DNA of 64,000 nucleotides from Bradyrhizobium japonicum USDA 6 (GCF_000284375.1 NC_017249.1:5992001-6056000), one strand, 5' to 3'. Positions 53,311 through 63,216 are shown, counted from the first letter of the stretch. Notes: generated by a model not told the origin, from the letters alone. Translations and numbers: made by a program.

Positions 53311-53532
53311 TCAACCGCCGACCAGGCGGGGATAGAACAGCGTTTCCTGCGCGGTCGGATCGAATGACTTGATACGGGTGACTTCACCGGGTCCGGTTCG
53401 ATAGGCGGCGGTGAAGCCCGCTCCGGTCAGCTCACGAAAGCGCCGTTCGGCTCGCGCCAGCGCTTCGGCATTATCAGGATCAAACTCGTGGCGCGTGTCA
53501 CCAGTCTGGTCCATCACGATCTGGGTAGCCAT
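53311..53532 (-). CDS. 73-residue protein ending in Gly-Gly, function unknown
   Basis: From ATG 53532 (GAGGAG ten bases upstream) the protein starts MATQIVMDQTGDTRHEFDPD, with helix AEALARAERRFRELTGAGF and end SFDPTAQETLFYPRLVGG. Predicted order by eye is strand-strand-helix-strand-strand, compatible with a beta-grasp fold. The C-terminal Gly-Gly after a hydrophobic strand resembles ubiquitin-like modifiers. No E1-, E2- or JAB-like gene is in the window, so this is only a hypothesis. It is the first gene of a two-gene operon. Confidence 0.6.
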   Translation of the reverse strand: MATQIVMDQTGDTRHEFDPDNAEALARAERRFRELTGAGFTAAYRTGPGEVTRIKSFDPTAQETLFYPRLVGG

Positions 53533-53636
53533 ATTGAGTCTCCTCATGCCAGCCCTGCCCCCGATCAAAGCAAACCTCGTGCCGTCAGTTCCTCAACGCA
53601 AGAACTTTCTCCTGCGCAGCCTCATCTCACCCGGTC

Positions 53637-54470
53637 TCAACGCGACGCGGCCGCCCCTCCTCCCTCGTCGATCTGCCGTCCCATCAGGGCGATTGCCTTC
53701 TGATAGACGCCGGCAGCATTCCAGGCCTCGATAGCGGCAAAATTCGGTTCGCCCGGCTGGTAACCGGCTCCTGCGCGCCAGCCATGAGCTTTCAGGAAAT
53801 TCGCCGTCGAGTTCAGCGCATTGGCTGCAACCTCGAGATTGCCGGTGCCATAGGCCAGGATGTTCTTGGGCATGAACTGGGTCTGGCCGACCTCGCCGTG
53901 CATGGAGCCGCGGGTCGCCCCCGACAGCGTGCCGCGGTCGATCAGCTTGAGGGCGGCATAGAGCTGGTCGGTGAAGAATTCGGGACGGCGGCAGTCATAG
54001 GCAAGGGTCGCGATCGACGACAGCATGTTCTGGTTGCCACGCTGGCTGCCGAAACCGGTCTCCATGCCCCAGATCGCGATCAGCGGCCCCGGCGGGACGC
54101 CGTAGCGCTGCTGGATCGAGGCGAACAAGGCGGCCTGCGACTGCTTGAGCTGCCGCCCCTTGGCCACGATGGTGGTGGCGCCGCGCTTGGCGAGGAACTG
54201 GTCGAGCGTCAGGGAAAAACTGCGCTGGCCGCGGTCGGCTGCGATCGTGGCACCGGCGTAATTGGTCTGCATCAGCGCCGCGAGCGCGGTCTGGCCGACG
54301 CCCTTGCCCTGCGCCTCCGCGCTGAATTCACGCTTCCAGGCCTCAAAGCCCGCCGGCGAGCTGCCGCATTGCGCGGCCTCGGCCATGGATATCAGGGACA
54401 TGGGCACCAGCGAGAGAAGCAGCGCTGCAGCGCCGATCGTGGCCGTCGCAACGGTCCTGCCCTTGGTCAT
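53637..54470 (-). CDS. Lytic murein transglycosylase (MltB-like)
   Basis: This 277-residue enzyme cleaves peptidoglycan glycan strands in the periplasm. The signal peptide (TIGAAALLLSLVPMSLISMA then EAAQCGSS) is plausible. The catalytic Glu lies in LIAIWGMETGFGSQRGN. GSMHGEVGQTQFMPKNILAY and YACDC-type DCRRPEFFTDQLYAALKLID are typical of the MltB/SLT_2 group. The sequence ends shortly after the catalytic domain, with no peptidoglycan-binding domain. Monocistronic by spacing. Confidence 0.88.
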   Translation of the reverse strand: MTKGRTVATATIGAAALLLSLVPMSLISMAEAAQCGSSPAGFEAWKREFSAEAQGKGVGQTALAALMQTNYAGATIAADRGQRSFSLTLDQFLAKRGATTIVAKGRQLKQSQAALFASIQQRYGVPPGPLIAIWGMETGFGSQRGNQNMLSSIATLAYDCRRPEFFTDQLYAALKLIDRGTLSGATRGSMHGEVGQTQFMPKNILAYGTGNLEVAANALNSTANFLKAHGWRAGAGYQPGEPNFAAIEAWNAAGVYQKAIALMGRQIDEGGGAAASR

Positions 54471-54589
54471 TCCCTCGTCCTCTCACATAAACGTGCGCGA
54501 CCGGCTCGCGCGGGCCCATGATCCTACGTCGGCCCTGATCGCTCAAGCCCTATCCGGTGCAACCTGTGCCTTGACACCGGGGCGACCGC

Positions 54590-55396
54590 CTAGCCTTCCC
54601 CGTCGCGGCCGAGCAGGAAATCCACCATGATGCCCTGGTGCTGCTCGTACATGTCCGTACCGGTCCCGGTCACGCAGCCGATCCTGCGGGCGGCGGCGAT
54701 GAAGGGCGAGACTTCGGGCTTTGTGATGACGCAGCCGCAATAGGCCGACGGCGCAAGCCGCGCGACATCGACCGGCAGCGGGTCGCCCTCCTTCATCCCG
54801 GCGGGCGTCGCATTGGCGACGAAATCGAAACCCGCGGGATCCCCGGTGCCGACCCGCGCGGGCGTCCTGCCGAGCCCGTTGAGCCGGCCGATCAGTGCGT
54901 CGCGGCGCTCGGGTGCGCCGTCGTGAATCGCGAGAGCGCTCACGCCGGCCTCGATCAGCGCAAGCGCGATCGCCGATCCCGCGCCGCCGGCGCCGACCAG
55001 CAGTGCCCGCATGCCCCGGGGATCGATCCCCTTCGCCCGCGCCGCACCGACGAAGCCGAGCCCGTCCACCATGTCGCCATGCCATGAGCCGTCGGCGCGC
55101 CGGCGCATCAGGTTCGCGGTGCGCAGGAAATGTGCGCGCTCGGTCGCACTGGCGCAGGCCTGATAGCAGGCAAATTTGTGCGGGATGGTCACGACGATGC
55201 CGTCGAGGTTCTTCAGCCGCGTTGCAACCGAAAGGAAATCCGGCAAATCCGCCGGCGCGACCTGGACCGGTACGAGAATGCCGTCATGGCCGCGCGCGGC
55301 GAAGGCGGCCGTTACGCCCGACGGCGAGCGCACCTGCGCGATCGGATCGCCGACGATGACGTAGAGCCGCGTCGCGCCTGATAGGGCCGGGATCAT
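54590..55396 (-). CDS. AroE-like shikimate/quinate dehydrogenase paralogue
   Basis: This 268-residue protein has the AroE layout. The substrate domain contains [12 protein letters not shown] (Lys kept) and [12 protein letters not shown] (Asp kept). The Rossmann domain has [20 protein letters not shown]. The shikimate-binding SxSPxxHN motif is altered to [11 protein letters not shown] and the TAVN region reads TANLM, so it is probably a divergent paralogue with another substrate. It overlaps the flavoprotein monooxygenase by ATGA and is likely co-translated with it. Confidence 0.85.
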   Translation of the reverse strand: MIPALSGATRLYVIVGDPIAQVRSPSGVTAAFAARGHDGILVPVQVAPADLPDFLSVATRLKNLDGIVVTIPHKFACYQACASATERAHFLRTANLMRRRADGSWHGDMVDGLGFVGAARAKGIDPRGMRALLVGAGGAGSAIALALIEAGVSALAIHDGAPERRDALIGRLNGLGRTPARVGTGDPAGFDFVANATPAGMKEGDPLPVDVARLAPSAYCGCVITKPEVSPFIAAARRIGCVTGTGTDMYEQHQGIMVDFLLGRDGEG

Positions 55397-57255
55397 GCCG
55401 TTGAAGCCGGAACCTGAGCGCCGCCCGCGTCGGTCTCCCCAGTCAATTCCAGGCCATCCAGATTGCCTTCCTTGCGCCATTTGTCGAGCAGCCGCAGGAA
55501 CGCCACCGGCCCGCGCCAGTACTGGCTGTTTCGCGCCGCGACCGGATCGAACACGCCCTCGTTGTTGTAATAGCCCGGCGTGCATTCGGCCAGATAGGTC
55601 TGGCGACCGAGCGCGGCCTTGACGACTTCGTCGACCCAGGCGTTCTCGGCGGCGAGCGTCGGCTCCAGCGTCCGCGCTTTGCGCTTGCGCGCCTGGTCGA
55701 TCACATAGGCGATGTGCTGCGACTGCTCGTCGATGATGTGCGGAAAATTGGCGCTCTGGCCGGCCTGCACCGTGACGATCAGGAAGCAATTCGGGAAGCC
55801 GCGGCTGTAGAAGCCATGCAGCGTCTTGACGCCATTGCGCCATCGCTCGGACAGGCTCACGCCGTCGCGGCCGTAAACCTCGAAGCCCATGCGGCGGGCG
55901 TAATCGGTGCCGACCTCGAAGCCGCTGGCGTAGATCAGGCAGTCGAGCTCATAGGCCTTGCCGTCAACCACGACGGCATTCCCGGTGATGCGCTCGACGC
56001 CCTGCCCATTGGTGTCGACCAAATGCACGTTGGGACGATTGAAGGCGTCGAGGTACTCGTCGTGGAAGCATGGCCGCTTGCAGAACGCCTTGTACCAGGG
56101 CTTGAGCGCCGCCGCGGCGGCTTCGTCCTTCACCACGGTATCGACGCGCGCGCGGATCTCTTCCATCTTGCGGTAGTCGGCCTGCTCGATGACCTTCAGC
56201 GCCTCCTCGATCGAGGTCACCGGCTGCGGCTGGCGGCGCGGCGCCAGCAGGATCTCGCCAAGCAGGCCGGTCCAGCCGTCCTGCACAAGGTCCCGTTCGA
56301 ACGGCTCGCCCGAGATGACCGCGGTGAAATTGTCCATGCGCTCACGCTGCCAGCCGGGCTTGAGGCTCTGCGCCCAGCTTGCGTCCGTCGGACGGTCGTC
56401 GCGCACGCCGATCGCTGATGGCGTGCGCTGGAAGACGTAGAGCTCTTTCGCCGAGCGGCCGAGATGCGGCACGCATTGCACGGCGGTCGCGCCGGTCCCG
56501 ATAATGCCGACGCGCTTGTCGGCGAGACCGGTGAGACCGCCTTCGGCCGTGCCGCCGGTGTAGCCATAATCCCAGCGGCTGGTGTGGAAGCTGTGTCCCC
56601 TAAAGGTCTCGATGCCGGGAATGCCCGGCAGCTTCGGACGGCTCAGCGGGCCCCCGGCCAGGATGACGAAGCGAGCGCGGATGCGATCGCCACGATCGGT
56701 CTCGACCAGCCAGCGTCCCTCCTGCTCCTGCCATTCCATCCGCGAGATGATCGTTTGAAACAGCGCGCGCTCGTAGAGGCCGAAGTGACGGCCGATGCGG
56801 CGGGAGTGTTCGTAGATCTCGGGCGCGCGCGCATATTTGCGCACCGGCATGTAGCCGGTCTCTTCCAGCAGCGGCAGATAGATGTAGCTCTCGGTATCGC
56901 AGGCCGCACCGGGATAACGATTCCAGTACCAGGTGCCGCCGAAATCGGCGGCCTTTTCCACGATACGAAAATCCTCGATGCCGGCCTCGCGCAGGCGCGC
57001 GCCGCAGAGCAGACCGCCGAAGCCGCCGCCGACAATGAGAACTTCGGTCTGTTCGCGGACAGAAGCGCGCGCAAATCCGGGATCGGCCCAGGGATCGTCG
57101 AGATAGCGGCCGAAATCGCCTGCGACCTCGACATATTGCGCCTTGCCCTCGGCGCGCAGGCGACGATCGCGCTCGTCACGATAGCGCGCGCGGAGTGCGG
57201 AAATATCGACCGTAGATTCGCCGGCTGCACCGGTCTTGTGTCTTTCCGCTGACAT
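55393..57255 (-). CDS. Flavin-dependent monooxygenase, Baeyer-Villiger type
   Basis: This 620-residue enzyme inserts oxygen next to ketones or oxidises heteroatoms. The FAD site is [16 protein letters not shown], followed by [20 protein letters not shown]. The Baeyer-Villiger fingerprint FxGxxxHxxxW appears as [13 protein letters not shown], and the NADPH site is [12 protein letters not shown]. The N-terminal 70 residues are an extension seen in phenylacetone/cyclohexanone-type members. It is coupled to the AroE-like gene and divergent from the acyl-CoA synthetase operon, suggesting ketone or terpenoid breakdown. Confidence 0.92.
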   Translation of the reverse strand: MSAERHKTGAAGESTVDISALRARYRDERDRRLRAEGKAQYVEVAGDFGRYLDDPWADPGFARASVREQTEVLIVGGGFGGLLCGARLREAGIEDFRIVEKAADFGGTWYWNRYPGAACDTESYIYLPLLEETGYMPVRKYARAPEIYEHSRRIGRHFGLYERALFQTIISRMEWQEQEGRWLVETDRGDRIRARFVILAGGPLSRPKLPGIPGIETFRGHSFHTSRWDYGYTGGTAEGGLTGLADKRVGIIGTGATAVQCVPHLGRSAKELYVFQRTPSAIGVRDDRPTDASWAQSLKPGWQRERMDNFTAVISGEPFERDLVQDGWTGLLGEILLAPRRQPQPVTSIEEALKVIEQADYRKMEEIRARVDTVVKDEAAAAALKPWYKAFCKRPCFHDEYLDAFNRPNVHLVDTNGQGVERITGNAVVVDGKAYELDCLIYASGFEVGTDYARRMGFEVYGRDGVSLSERWRNGVKTLHGFYSRGFPNCFLIVTVQAGQSANFPHIIDEQSQHIAYVIDQARKRKARTLEPTLAAENAWVDEVVKAALGRQTYLAECTPGYYNNEGVFDPVAARNSQYWRGPVAFLRLLDKWRKEGNLDGLELTGETDAGGAQVPASTA

Positions 57256-57418
57256 CTATTTCCTCCACGGCGGACGCTGCTTCGGATCAGTTAGCCCCGA
57301 AAAAGTGACGCATGCAATCGCGTCCCTCGCTTTTTGCGTGAACGCCGCGTGACGTTCCGCTAACCTCACGCGCAAATCACAACATATGCCGCGCAACGAC
57401 GTGGCTGCGGAGGAGACC

Positions 57419-59044
57419 ATGCAGGGATTGATGATGGACATGCCGCTCCTTATCAGCGGCCTGATCCAGTATGCCGCGGACTATCATGGCGAAGCCGAGA
57501 TCGTCGCACGCGAGATCGAGGGCGACATCCATCGCTACACCTACGCCGACGCCCATCCACGCATCAAGCGCATGGCGCTGGCTCTGAAGCGGCTCGGCAT
57601 GAAGCAAGGCGACCGCGTCGGCACCTTGGCCTGGAATACGCACCGCCATTTCGAGATGTTCTATGCCGCGCCCGGCATGGGCTACGTGCTGCACACCATC
57701 AATCCGCGGCTGTTTCCCGAGCAGCTCGTCTACATCATCAACCACGCCGAAGACCGGCTGCTGTTCATCGACCGCGCCACGCTGCCGCTGGTCGAGGCGA
57801 TCGCGCCGCAGCTGAAGACGATCGAGGCCTATGTCGTGATGTCCTCGCGCGAGCGGATGCCGGAGACCAAGCTTGCGAACGTGCATTGCTATGAAGATGT
57901 CCTCGCCAGGGAGAACGATGCCGGTTTCGCCTGGCCGGAGTTCGACGAAAAATCCGCATCCACCATCTGCTACACGTCGGGGACGACGGGCAACCCCAAG
58001 GGCGTGATCTACTCGCACCGCGCCGCCATCCTGCAGACCATGACTTGCTGCAATTTCGACTTCCTGCCGGGACATCTCGAAGGCGTACGCGAAGTCATGA
58101 TGCCGATGGCGCCGCTCTTCCACGGCAACGGCTGGAACATGCCGTTCACCGCGCCTTACACGGGATCAAAGCTGGTGCTGCCCGGCCGCAACTATGAGCC
58201 CGACAAGCTCTATGAGCTGCTCGAAGGCGAGAAAGTGACGCTCTCCGCCGGCGTGCCGAGCTTCTGGCTGATCCTGCTCGACTGGCTGGGGCGCACCGGC
58301 AACAAGTTCTCGACCCTGCGCGCGACGCTGTCGTCCGGCTCGGCGCCCCCGCGTGCGATGGTCGAGAAGCTCAAGCGCGACTATGACATCGACTACGTCC
58401 AGGCCTGGGGCATGACCGAAGCCCTGGGCTGCTCGATGCCGGGCTTGCGGCCCGGCTCCGAGCATCTCGGCGACAAGGAGAAATTCGACCGGCGCCAGGT
58501 GTCGGGCCGCGCCTGCTTCGGCACATCCTTGCGCATCGTCGACGACGGTGGCAACGAGCTGCCGCGCGACGGCAAGACCGTCGGCCATCTGCGGGCACGC
58601 GGGCCGTGGGTCGCCTCCGGCTACATGAAGCTCGACGAAGGCCTCGACCGTGATGGCTGGCTGATCACCGGCGACATGGCGGTGATCGACAGCCAAGGCC
58701 ACGTCACGCTGACCGATCGCTCCAAGGACGTGATCAAGTCCGGCGGCGAATGGATCTCCTCGATCCAGCTCGAGGACGTCGCCTTGTCCCACCCCGACGT
58801 GCTGCAAGCCGCCGTGGTCGCGATCAACCACGAGAAATGGCAGGAGCGTCCGCTGCTCCTCGTCGTCCGCAAGAAGGGCGCGACCATCGACGGCAAGACC
58901 TTGCTCGACCACATGCGCCCGAAGATCGCGAGCTGGTGGATGCCCGACGCCGTCGAATTCCTGGACGAATTTCCGATGACCGGCACCGGCAAGGTGCTCA
59001 AATCCGCGTTGCGCGAGAAGTTCAGGGAGTACCGTGTCGCCTGA
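57419..59044 (+). CDS. Acyl-CoA synthetase (AMP-forming)
   Basis: This 541-residue ligase activates a carboxylic acid with ATP and CoA. P-loop-like TICYTSGTTGNPKGVIYSHR, core motif VQAWGMTEALGCSMPG, GWLITGDMAVIDSQGH and the late Lys in DEFPMTGTGKVLKSALRE are all present. ATG 57419 is chosen because GGAGGAG lies six bases upstream; an in-frame ATG at 57386 adds 11 residues. It leads a plus-strand run with the DUF2961 and acyl-CoA dehydrogenase genes. Confidence 0.92.
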   Translation: MQGLMMDMPLLISGLIQYAADYHGEAEIVAREIEGDIHRYTYADAHPRIKRMALALKRLGMKQGDRVGTLAWNTHRHFEMFYAAPGMGYVLHTINPRLFPEQLVYIINHAEDRLLFIDRATLPLVEAIAPQLKTIEAYVVMSSRERMPETKLANVHCYEDVLARENDAGFAWPEFDEKSASTICYTSGTTGNPKGVIYSHRAAILQTMTCCNFDFLPGHLEGVREVMMPMAPLFHGNGWNMPFTAPYTGSKLVLPGRNYEPDKLYELLEGEKVTLSAGVPSFWLILLDWLGRTGNKFSTLRATLSSGSAPPRAMVEKLKRDYDIDYVQAWGMTEALGCSMPGLRPGSEHLGDKEKFDRRQVSGRACFGTSLRIVDDGGNELPRDGKTVGHLRARGPWVASGYMKLDEGLDRDGWLITGDMAVIDSQGHVTLTDRSKDVIKSGGEWISSIQLEDVALSHPDVLQAAVVAINHEKWQERPLLLVVRKKGATIDGKTLLDHMRPKIASWWMPDAVEFLDEFPMTGTGKVLKSALREKFREYRVA

Positions 59045-59137
59045 AGTACCCGCGCCCTGCCGCGCGCGGTCTTCATCTTTTGGTAGATTCGACGGCGATA
59101 TATCGGGGTATCGCTAACTCCAGGGATCGAGGACAGC

Positions 59138-60247
59138 ATGGCGTTTTCCGGATTGGGCCTGCATCTCGGCAATCTGTCGCGCCTGTCGAATGCGCAGACG
59201 CGCTCGATCAGCCCCGAGAATTTCACCGGCGAGAAGGGCAAGGGTGGCATGTCCGTCGATGGCCCCGCCGCACGCCAGGCCCGCGATCTCGGCCAGGGCT
59301 GGAAGATCTCGCCCTATGTCGTCGTCGAGCCCGGCGCGACCTTTACGCTCGCCGACATTCAGGGCCAGGGCGCGATCCAGCAGGTCTGGATGACGCTGGC
59401 GCGCGGGCGGCTGCGCCATTCGATCCTGCGCATCTACTGGGACGACCAAACGCAGCCAAGCGTGGAATGCCCGGCCGGCGATTTCTTCGCCTGCGGATGG
59501 GAGGAGTTCGCGCAGGTGTCCTCGCTCGCGGTCTGCGTCAATCCCGGCCGCGCCTTCAACTGTTACTGGGAGATGCCGTTCCGCACGCGCGCGCGCTTCA
59601 CGCTGGAGAACCGCAGCGAGGAGCAGCTCACCGTTTACTACCAGATCAATTACACGCTCACTGAGGTGCCCGAGGACTGCGCCTATTTCCATGCACAGTT
59701 CCGACGCACCAATCCGCTGCCGTACAAGGAGGTCTACACCATCCTCGATGGCGTCAGCGGTGCGGGCCACTACGTCGGCACCTATATGGCGTGGGGCGTC
59801 AACAACAACGGCTGGTGGGGCGAAGGCGAGATCAAGTTCTTCATCGACGGCGACGGCGCATTCCCGACCATCTGCGGCACCGGCACTGAGGATTATTTCT
59901 GCGGTGCCTATAATTTCGATCCCTATGTCGCGCATGCCGGCCAAGGCCAATCCCGCTACCAGGAATTCACCACGCCCTACGCCGGCCTGCCGCAGGTGAT
60001 CCGTCCCGATGGCGTCTACAAGTCGCAGCAACGCTTCGGCCTGTACCGCTGGCACATCCCCGATCCCGTGCGCTTCCGCTCCGATCTGCGCGTGACGATC
60101 CAGGCGCTGGGCTGGCTGCCGGGCGTCAAGGAGGCGAAGTATCTTCCATTGCAGGACGACATCGCCTCGGTCGCGTTCTGGTACCAGGCGCTGCCGACCC
60201 CGCCCTTCCCGAAGCTGGCTGATCCCGACTATCTCGAAATCGGCTAG
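59138..60247 (+). CDS. DUF2961 (GH172-like) protein
   Basis: This 369-residue protein belongs to the DUF2961 family. Some members are glycoside hydrolases (GH172) acting on fructofuranosides such as difructose anhydride I. Visible family parts are [39 protein letters not shown] and [15 protein letters not shown] followed by [15 protein letters not shown], where the two Glu about 20 residues apart resemble the catalytic pair described for GH172. There is no signal peptide. A sugar-active role sits oddly among acyl-CoA genes. GAGGA precedes the ATG. Confidence 0.82.
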   Translation: MAFSGLGLHLGNLSRLSNAQTRSISPENFTGEKGKGGMSVDGPAARQARDLGQGWKISPYVVVEPGATFTLADIQGQGAIQQVWMTLARGRLRHSILRIYWDDQTQPSVECPAGDFFACGWEEFAQVSSLAVCVNPGRAFNCYWEMPFRTRARFTLENRSEEQLTVYYQINYTLTEVPEDCAYFHAQFRRTNPLPYKEVYTILDGVSGAGHYVGTYMAWGVNNNGWWGEGEIKFFIDGDGAFPTICGTGTEDYFCGAYNFDPYVAHAGQGQSRYQEFTTPYAGLPQVIRPDGVYKSQQRFGLYRWHIPDPVRFRSDLRVTIQALGWLPGVKEAKYLPLQDDIASVAFWYQALPTPPFPKLADPDYLEIG

Positions 60248-60276
60248 CCGACCTCCGTCGATCAAGGAGACCAGAG

Positions 60277-61488
60277 ATGCTCTATCCAATGTCGCCCAAA
60301 GTCGTCGAGCTCAAGCGCAAGCTCGAGAGTTTCATGGACCGGCACATCTATCCGAACGAGGAGCGCTTCTATCGCGAAGCGGAGGAGCTCGGGCCCTGGA
60401 AGGTCTACCCCGTCGTCGAGGAGCTGAAGCCGCTGGCGCGCGCCGAAGGGCTCTGGAATCTGTTCCTGCCGGAGTCCGGCCACGGCGCGGGTCTCACCAA
60501 TCTCGAATATGCCCCGCTCTGCGAGGTGATGGGGCGCACGCATCTGGCGCCCGAAGTGTTCAACTGCTCGGCGCCCGACACCGGCAACATGGAGGTGCTG
60601 GAGCGCTATGGCACGGAGAAGGACAAGGAGCGCTGGCTGAAGCCGCTGCTCGCCGGCGAAATCCGCTCCTGCTTCGCCATGACCGAGCCCGCGGTCGCAT
60701 CATCCGATGCGACCAACATCGAAAGCTCGATCGTGCGCGACGGCGACCATTACGTCATCAACGGGCGGAAATGGTACACGACCAACGCGACCGACCCGCG
60801 CTGCAAGATCTGCATCTTCATGGGCAAGACCGATCCGGACAATCCCGACCGCCACAAGCAGCAATCCATGATCCTCGTGCCGATGGACACGCCAGGCATC
60901 GAGGTCAAGCGTCCCCTCCCCGTGTTCGGCTTCTACGGCGTGCCCGACCGCGCTTCCGAGGTCGTCTTCACCAATGTGCGCGTGCCCAGGGAGAACATGC
61001 TGCTGGGCGAAGGCCGCGGTTTCGAGATCGCACAGGGCCGCCTCGGTCCCGGCCGCATCCACCACTGCATGCGCCTGATCGGCCTTGCCGAGCGCACGCT
61101 GGAAAAGATGTGCCGCCGCGTGCGCAGCCGCGTCGCCTTCGGCAAGCCGGTCTCGGAGCAGACCGTGACGCAGGAGCGCATCGCGGAAGCCCGCATCATG
61201 ATCGAGCAAGCCCGGCTGCTGACGCTCAACGCCGCCTATGCGATGGACACGGTCGGCAACAAGGTCGCCAAAGCCGAGATCGCGATGATCAAGGTCGCCG
61301 TTCCCAACATGGCCTGCCAGATCATCGACTGGGCCATCCAGGCCCACGGCGGTGGCGGCACCTCGAACGATTTTGGCTTGACCCAGGCCTACGCGACCGC
61401 GCGCCTGCTGCGGCTTGCCGACGGGCCGGATGAGGTGCACCGAAACCAGATCGCCCGGTTCGAGCTCAAGAAATACTCGAATGCCTGA
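60277..61488 (+). CDS. Acyl-CoA dehydrogenase
   Basis: This 403-residue FAD enzyme introduces the 2,3-double bond in an acyl-Co[21 protein letters not shown] and [20 protein letters not shown] mark the middle domain. [20 protein letters not shown] and [20 protein letters not shown] with [20 protein letters not shown] mark the C-terminal helical domain. The catalytic base position cannot be fixed with certainty. AGGAGA lies 9-10 bases before the ATG; it starts 29 bases after the DUF2961 gene and likely shares its transcript. Confidence 0.93.
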   Translation: MLYPMSPKVVELKRKLESFMDRHIYPNEERFYREAEELGPWKVYPVVEELKPLARAEGLWNLFLPESGHGAGLTNLEYAPLCEVMGRTHLAPEVFNCSAPDTGNMEVLERYGTEKDKERWLKPLLAGEIRSCFAMTEPAVASSDATNIESSIVRDGDHYVINGRKWYTTNATDPRCKICIFMGKTDPDNPDRHKQQSMILVPMDTPGIEVKRPLPVFGFYGVPDRASEVVFTNVRVPRENMLLGEGRGFEIAQGRLGPGRIHHCMRLIGLAERTLEKMCRRVRSRVAFGKPVSEQTVTQERIAEARIMIEQARLLTLNAAYAMDTVGNKVAKAEIAMIKVAVPNMACQIIDWAIQAHGGGGTSNDFGLTQAYATARLLRLADGPDEVHRNQIARFELKKYSNA

Positions 61489-61535
61489 GCAGACACTGGT
61501 TCGTCAGTCCCGATTCGACGCCTGAGCATCGTGGT

Positions 61536-61640
61536 CTAATCGACGCTTGGCGGCTCCCGGACGGATGCAGATACATTTTGCTTCGAAATTGCTTCGAGCA
61601 TCGCTCCGAAAATGATGATCGGCAGATAGAACGCAAGCAT
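61536..61640 (-). CDS. Mini membrane protein (34 residues)
   Basis: The ORF starts MLAFYLPIIIFGAMLEAISK, has a short polar tail ending REPPSVD, and is preceded by a perfect AGGAGG site nine bases before the ATG. One hydrophobic helix. The strong ribosome site is the main evidence. It starts a trio of tiny minus-strand ORFs; the function is unknown. Confidence 0.5.
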   Translation of the reverse strand: MLAFYLPIIIFGAMLEAISKQNVSASVREPPSVD

Positions 61641-61765
61641 GATCGTATTCCTCCTGCTGTGACAACCTTGGCCTGCAGGACCAGGTTCCTCAAATTGACG
61701 CTCGCCCGCCTCGGAACAATTTCGTCGCTTACCTAGCTACCGACGAAACCGATTCGCAGGCCGTA

Positions 61766-61846
61766 TCAGGAACGCATCGCGTCAATCGCGTGGGCGATCA
61801 GAACGACTGCGCTCGCGGCAATGAGAAACACAAACAACCAGCTCAT
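61766..61846 (-). CDS. Mini membrane protein (26 residues) with AHAIDAMRS motif
   Basis: MSWLFVFLIAASAVVLIAHA is followed by IDAMRS and a stop. GGAGG lies about six bases before the ATG. The end AHAIDAMRS closely matches AHALDAYRT of the 30-residue ORF at 52764-52856, while the helices differ, as expected for a family held by a C-terminal motif. Too short for most gene finders. Confidence 0.55.
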   Translation of the reverse strand: MSWLFVFLIAASAVVLIAHAIDAMRS

Positions 61847-61967
61847 GTCCGCCTCCGATCCCGGAAGTGAACGCGGTCATCCATGCACAGTCAAAAACCA
61901 TCGGTCTGGAACCGCTATTCAACGGCTGGCTGATGCTTCGCAGCAACATTTGCGTCCGCTGTCGGCT

Positions 61968-62039
61968 CTATCGGCAGAATGCCAAAAGGAGCAACGCGCC
62001 CACGACGCAGGCTGCCAGGACTAAAAACCAAACGCCCAT
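61968..62039 (-). CDS. Mini membrane protein (23 residues)
   Basis: The ORF is MGVWFLVLAACVVGALLLLA followed by FCR and a stop. GGGGGA lies four bases before the ATG. It is almost a single hydrophobic helix with a C-terminal Cys-Arg. It lacks the AHAxDAxR end of its neighbour. Evidence is limited to the ribosome site, size and context. Confidence 0.4.
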   Translation of the reverse strand: MGVWFLVLAACVVGALLLLAFCR

Positions 62040-62146
62040 AAGTCCCCCGACTCACACAAGCGCGTCAGGATTAGCCCTGCGATTTGGCATTGAAACGCCT
62101 GTTGGCGGTTTTCCCCAAGCCAGGCGCAATCCATGGGCTCGTTGCG

Positions 62147-63013
62147 TTAGTCCAATACCTCTACCGTCGCGGAGCGGCCGGCGACGAGCGACATGGTGTC
62201 GGGGACATTGTCCAGCGCGATGCGCACGGGGACGCGCTGGGCGAGCCGCACCCAGCTGAAGGTCGGGTTGACATTGGCAAGCAGGTTCGCACCCTCGGCG
62301 CGGTCGCGGTCCTCGATGCCGGCGGCGATGCTCTCGACATGGCCCGACAGCGTGACCGTCTCGCCCATCAGGCGGACCCGCACCTTGTCGCCGGTGCGGA
62401 TGCGCGCGAGCTTTGTCTCTTCGAAATAGCCCTCCACATGCAACGTGTCGGTGTCGACCAGCGCCATCACGCCCTTGCCGGCCGTGACGTAGGCGCCGGG
62501 ACGCAGATCCATGTTGGTGATGACACCGTTCACGGAGGCGTGGACCTCGCTGCGATCGAGGTTGAGCTGGGCGACCGCGCGGTCGGCGACGGCCTGATCG
62601 AACGCCGCCTTGGCCTGGAGCTGGGTGGCCAACACCTGCTCCTGCTTCTGCTGCGATACCGCGTCGGTCGTCAGCGCGCTGTAGCGCTTCAAATCGGAAT
62701 TGGCCTGGTCGAGCGTGGCCTGATGACCCGCCACCGATGCATCGGCTTGCCGCAAGGCCAGCGCGAAACGTTCGCGATCAATCCGGAACAGCACATCGTC
62801 GCGATGGACTTTCTGGTTGTCCTTGACCAGCACCTCCGTGACGAATCCGGAGACGTCGGGCGCGACCTGCACCACATCGGCGCGGACGCGGCCGTCGCGG
62901 GTCCAGGGCTGCTCCATGTAATAGACCCAAAGCTCACGGCCGACCGCGAGCGCGGCGACGACGGCGAGAACGGTCAGCGCGAGGCGGCCCAACCAGGCGA
63001 AATTCCCCTTCAT
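62147..63013 (-). CDS. HlyD-family efflux adaptor (AaeA-like)
   Basis: This 288-residue inner-membrane-anchored adaptor has TM anchor FAWLGRLALTVLAVVAALAV, then PWTRDGRVRADVVQVAPDVS and FVTEVLVKDNQKVHRDDVLF (lipoyl part). The coiled coil and LDRSEVHASVNGVITNMDLR follow. The ATG at 63013 overlaps the DUF1656 stop by ATGA. Together with DUF1656 and FUSC genes it forms an Aae-type operon that exports aromatic carboxylates in other bacteria. Confidence 0.92.
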   Translation of the reverse strand: MKGNFAWLGRLALTVLAVVAALAVGRELWVYYMEQPWTRDGRVRADVVQVAPDVSGFVTEVLVKDNQKVHRDDVLFRIDRERFALALRQADASVAGHQATLDQANSDLKRYSALTTDAVSQQKQEQVLATQLQAKAAFDQAVADRAVAQLNLDRSEVHASVNGVITNMDLRPGAYVTAGKGVMALVDTDTLHVEGYFEETKLARIRTGDKVRVRLMGETVTLSGHVESIAAGIEDRDRAEGANLLANVNPTFSWVRLAQRVPVRIALDNVPDTMSLVAGRSATVEVLD

Positions 63014-63216
63014 GGCAAAAACTCCGAGAGATAGACGACGCCGCCGAGAAGACAGACGAAAATCGCGAAATCGAACAGCGCACGGTGCCAGACCAGCCGG
63101 TAGAGGTCGAAGCGCTGCATCAGCCGGCGCAGCACCGCGCTCAGCGCATAAGCGACGATGATCCACAGCAGCAGCGCCGGCACCAGCACGCCATAGATGT
63201 CGATCACGTATCTCAT
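63010..63216 (-). CDS. DUF1656 small membrane protein (AaeX-like)
   Basis: This 68-residue protein with two hydrophobic helices (VIDIYGVLVPALLLWIIVAY; DFAIFVCLLGGVVYLSEF) opens with IDIYGVLVPALL, typical of DUF1656. It overlaps both neighbours by ATGA, so all three efflux genes are translated together. Family members always occur in such operons; its biochemical role is unclear. Confidence 0.9.
   Translation of the reverse strand: MRYVIDIYGVLVPALLLWIIVAYALSAVLRRLMQRFDLYRLVWHRALFDFAIFVCLLGGVVYLSEFLP

Noticed and set aside
52876..53532. Complete ubiquitin-like conjugation operon
   Set aside because: Only the Gly-Gly-ending protein hints at this; no E1, E2 or JAB-type gene lies in the window, so I keep it as a hypothesis and not as a feature call.
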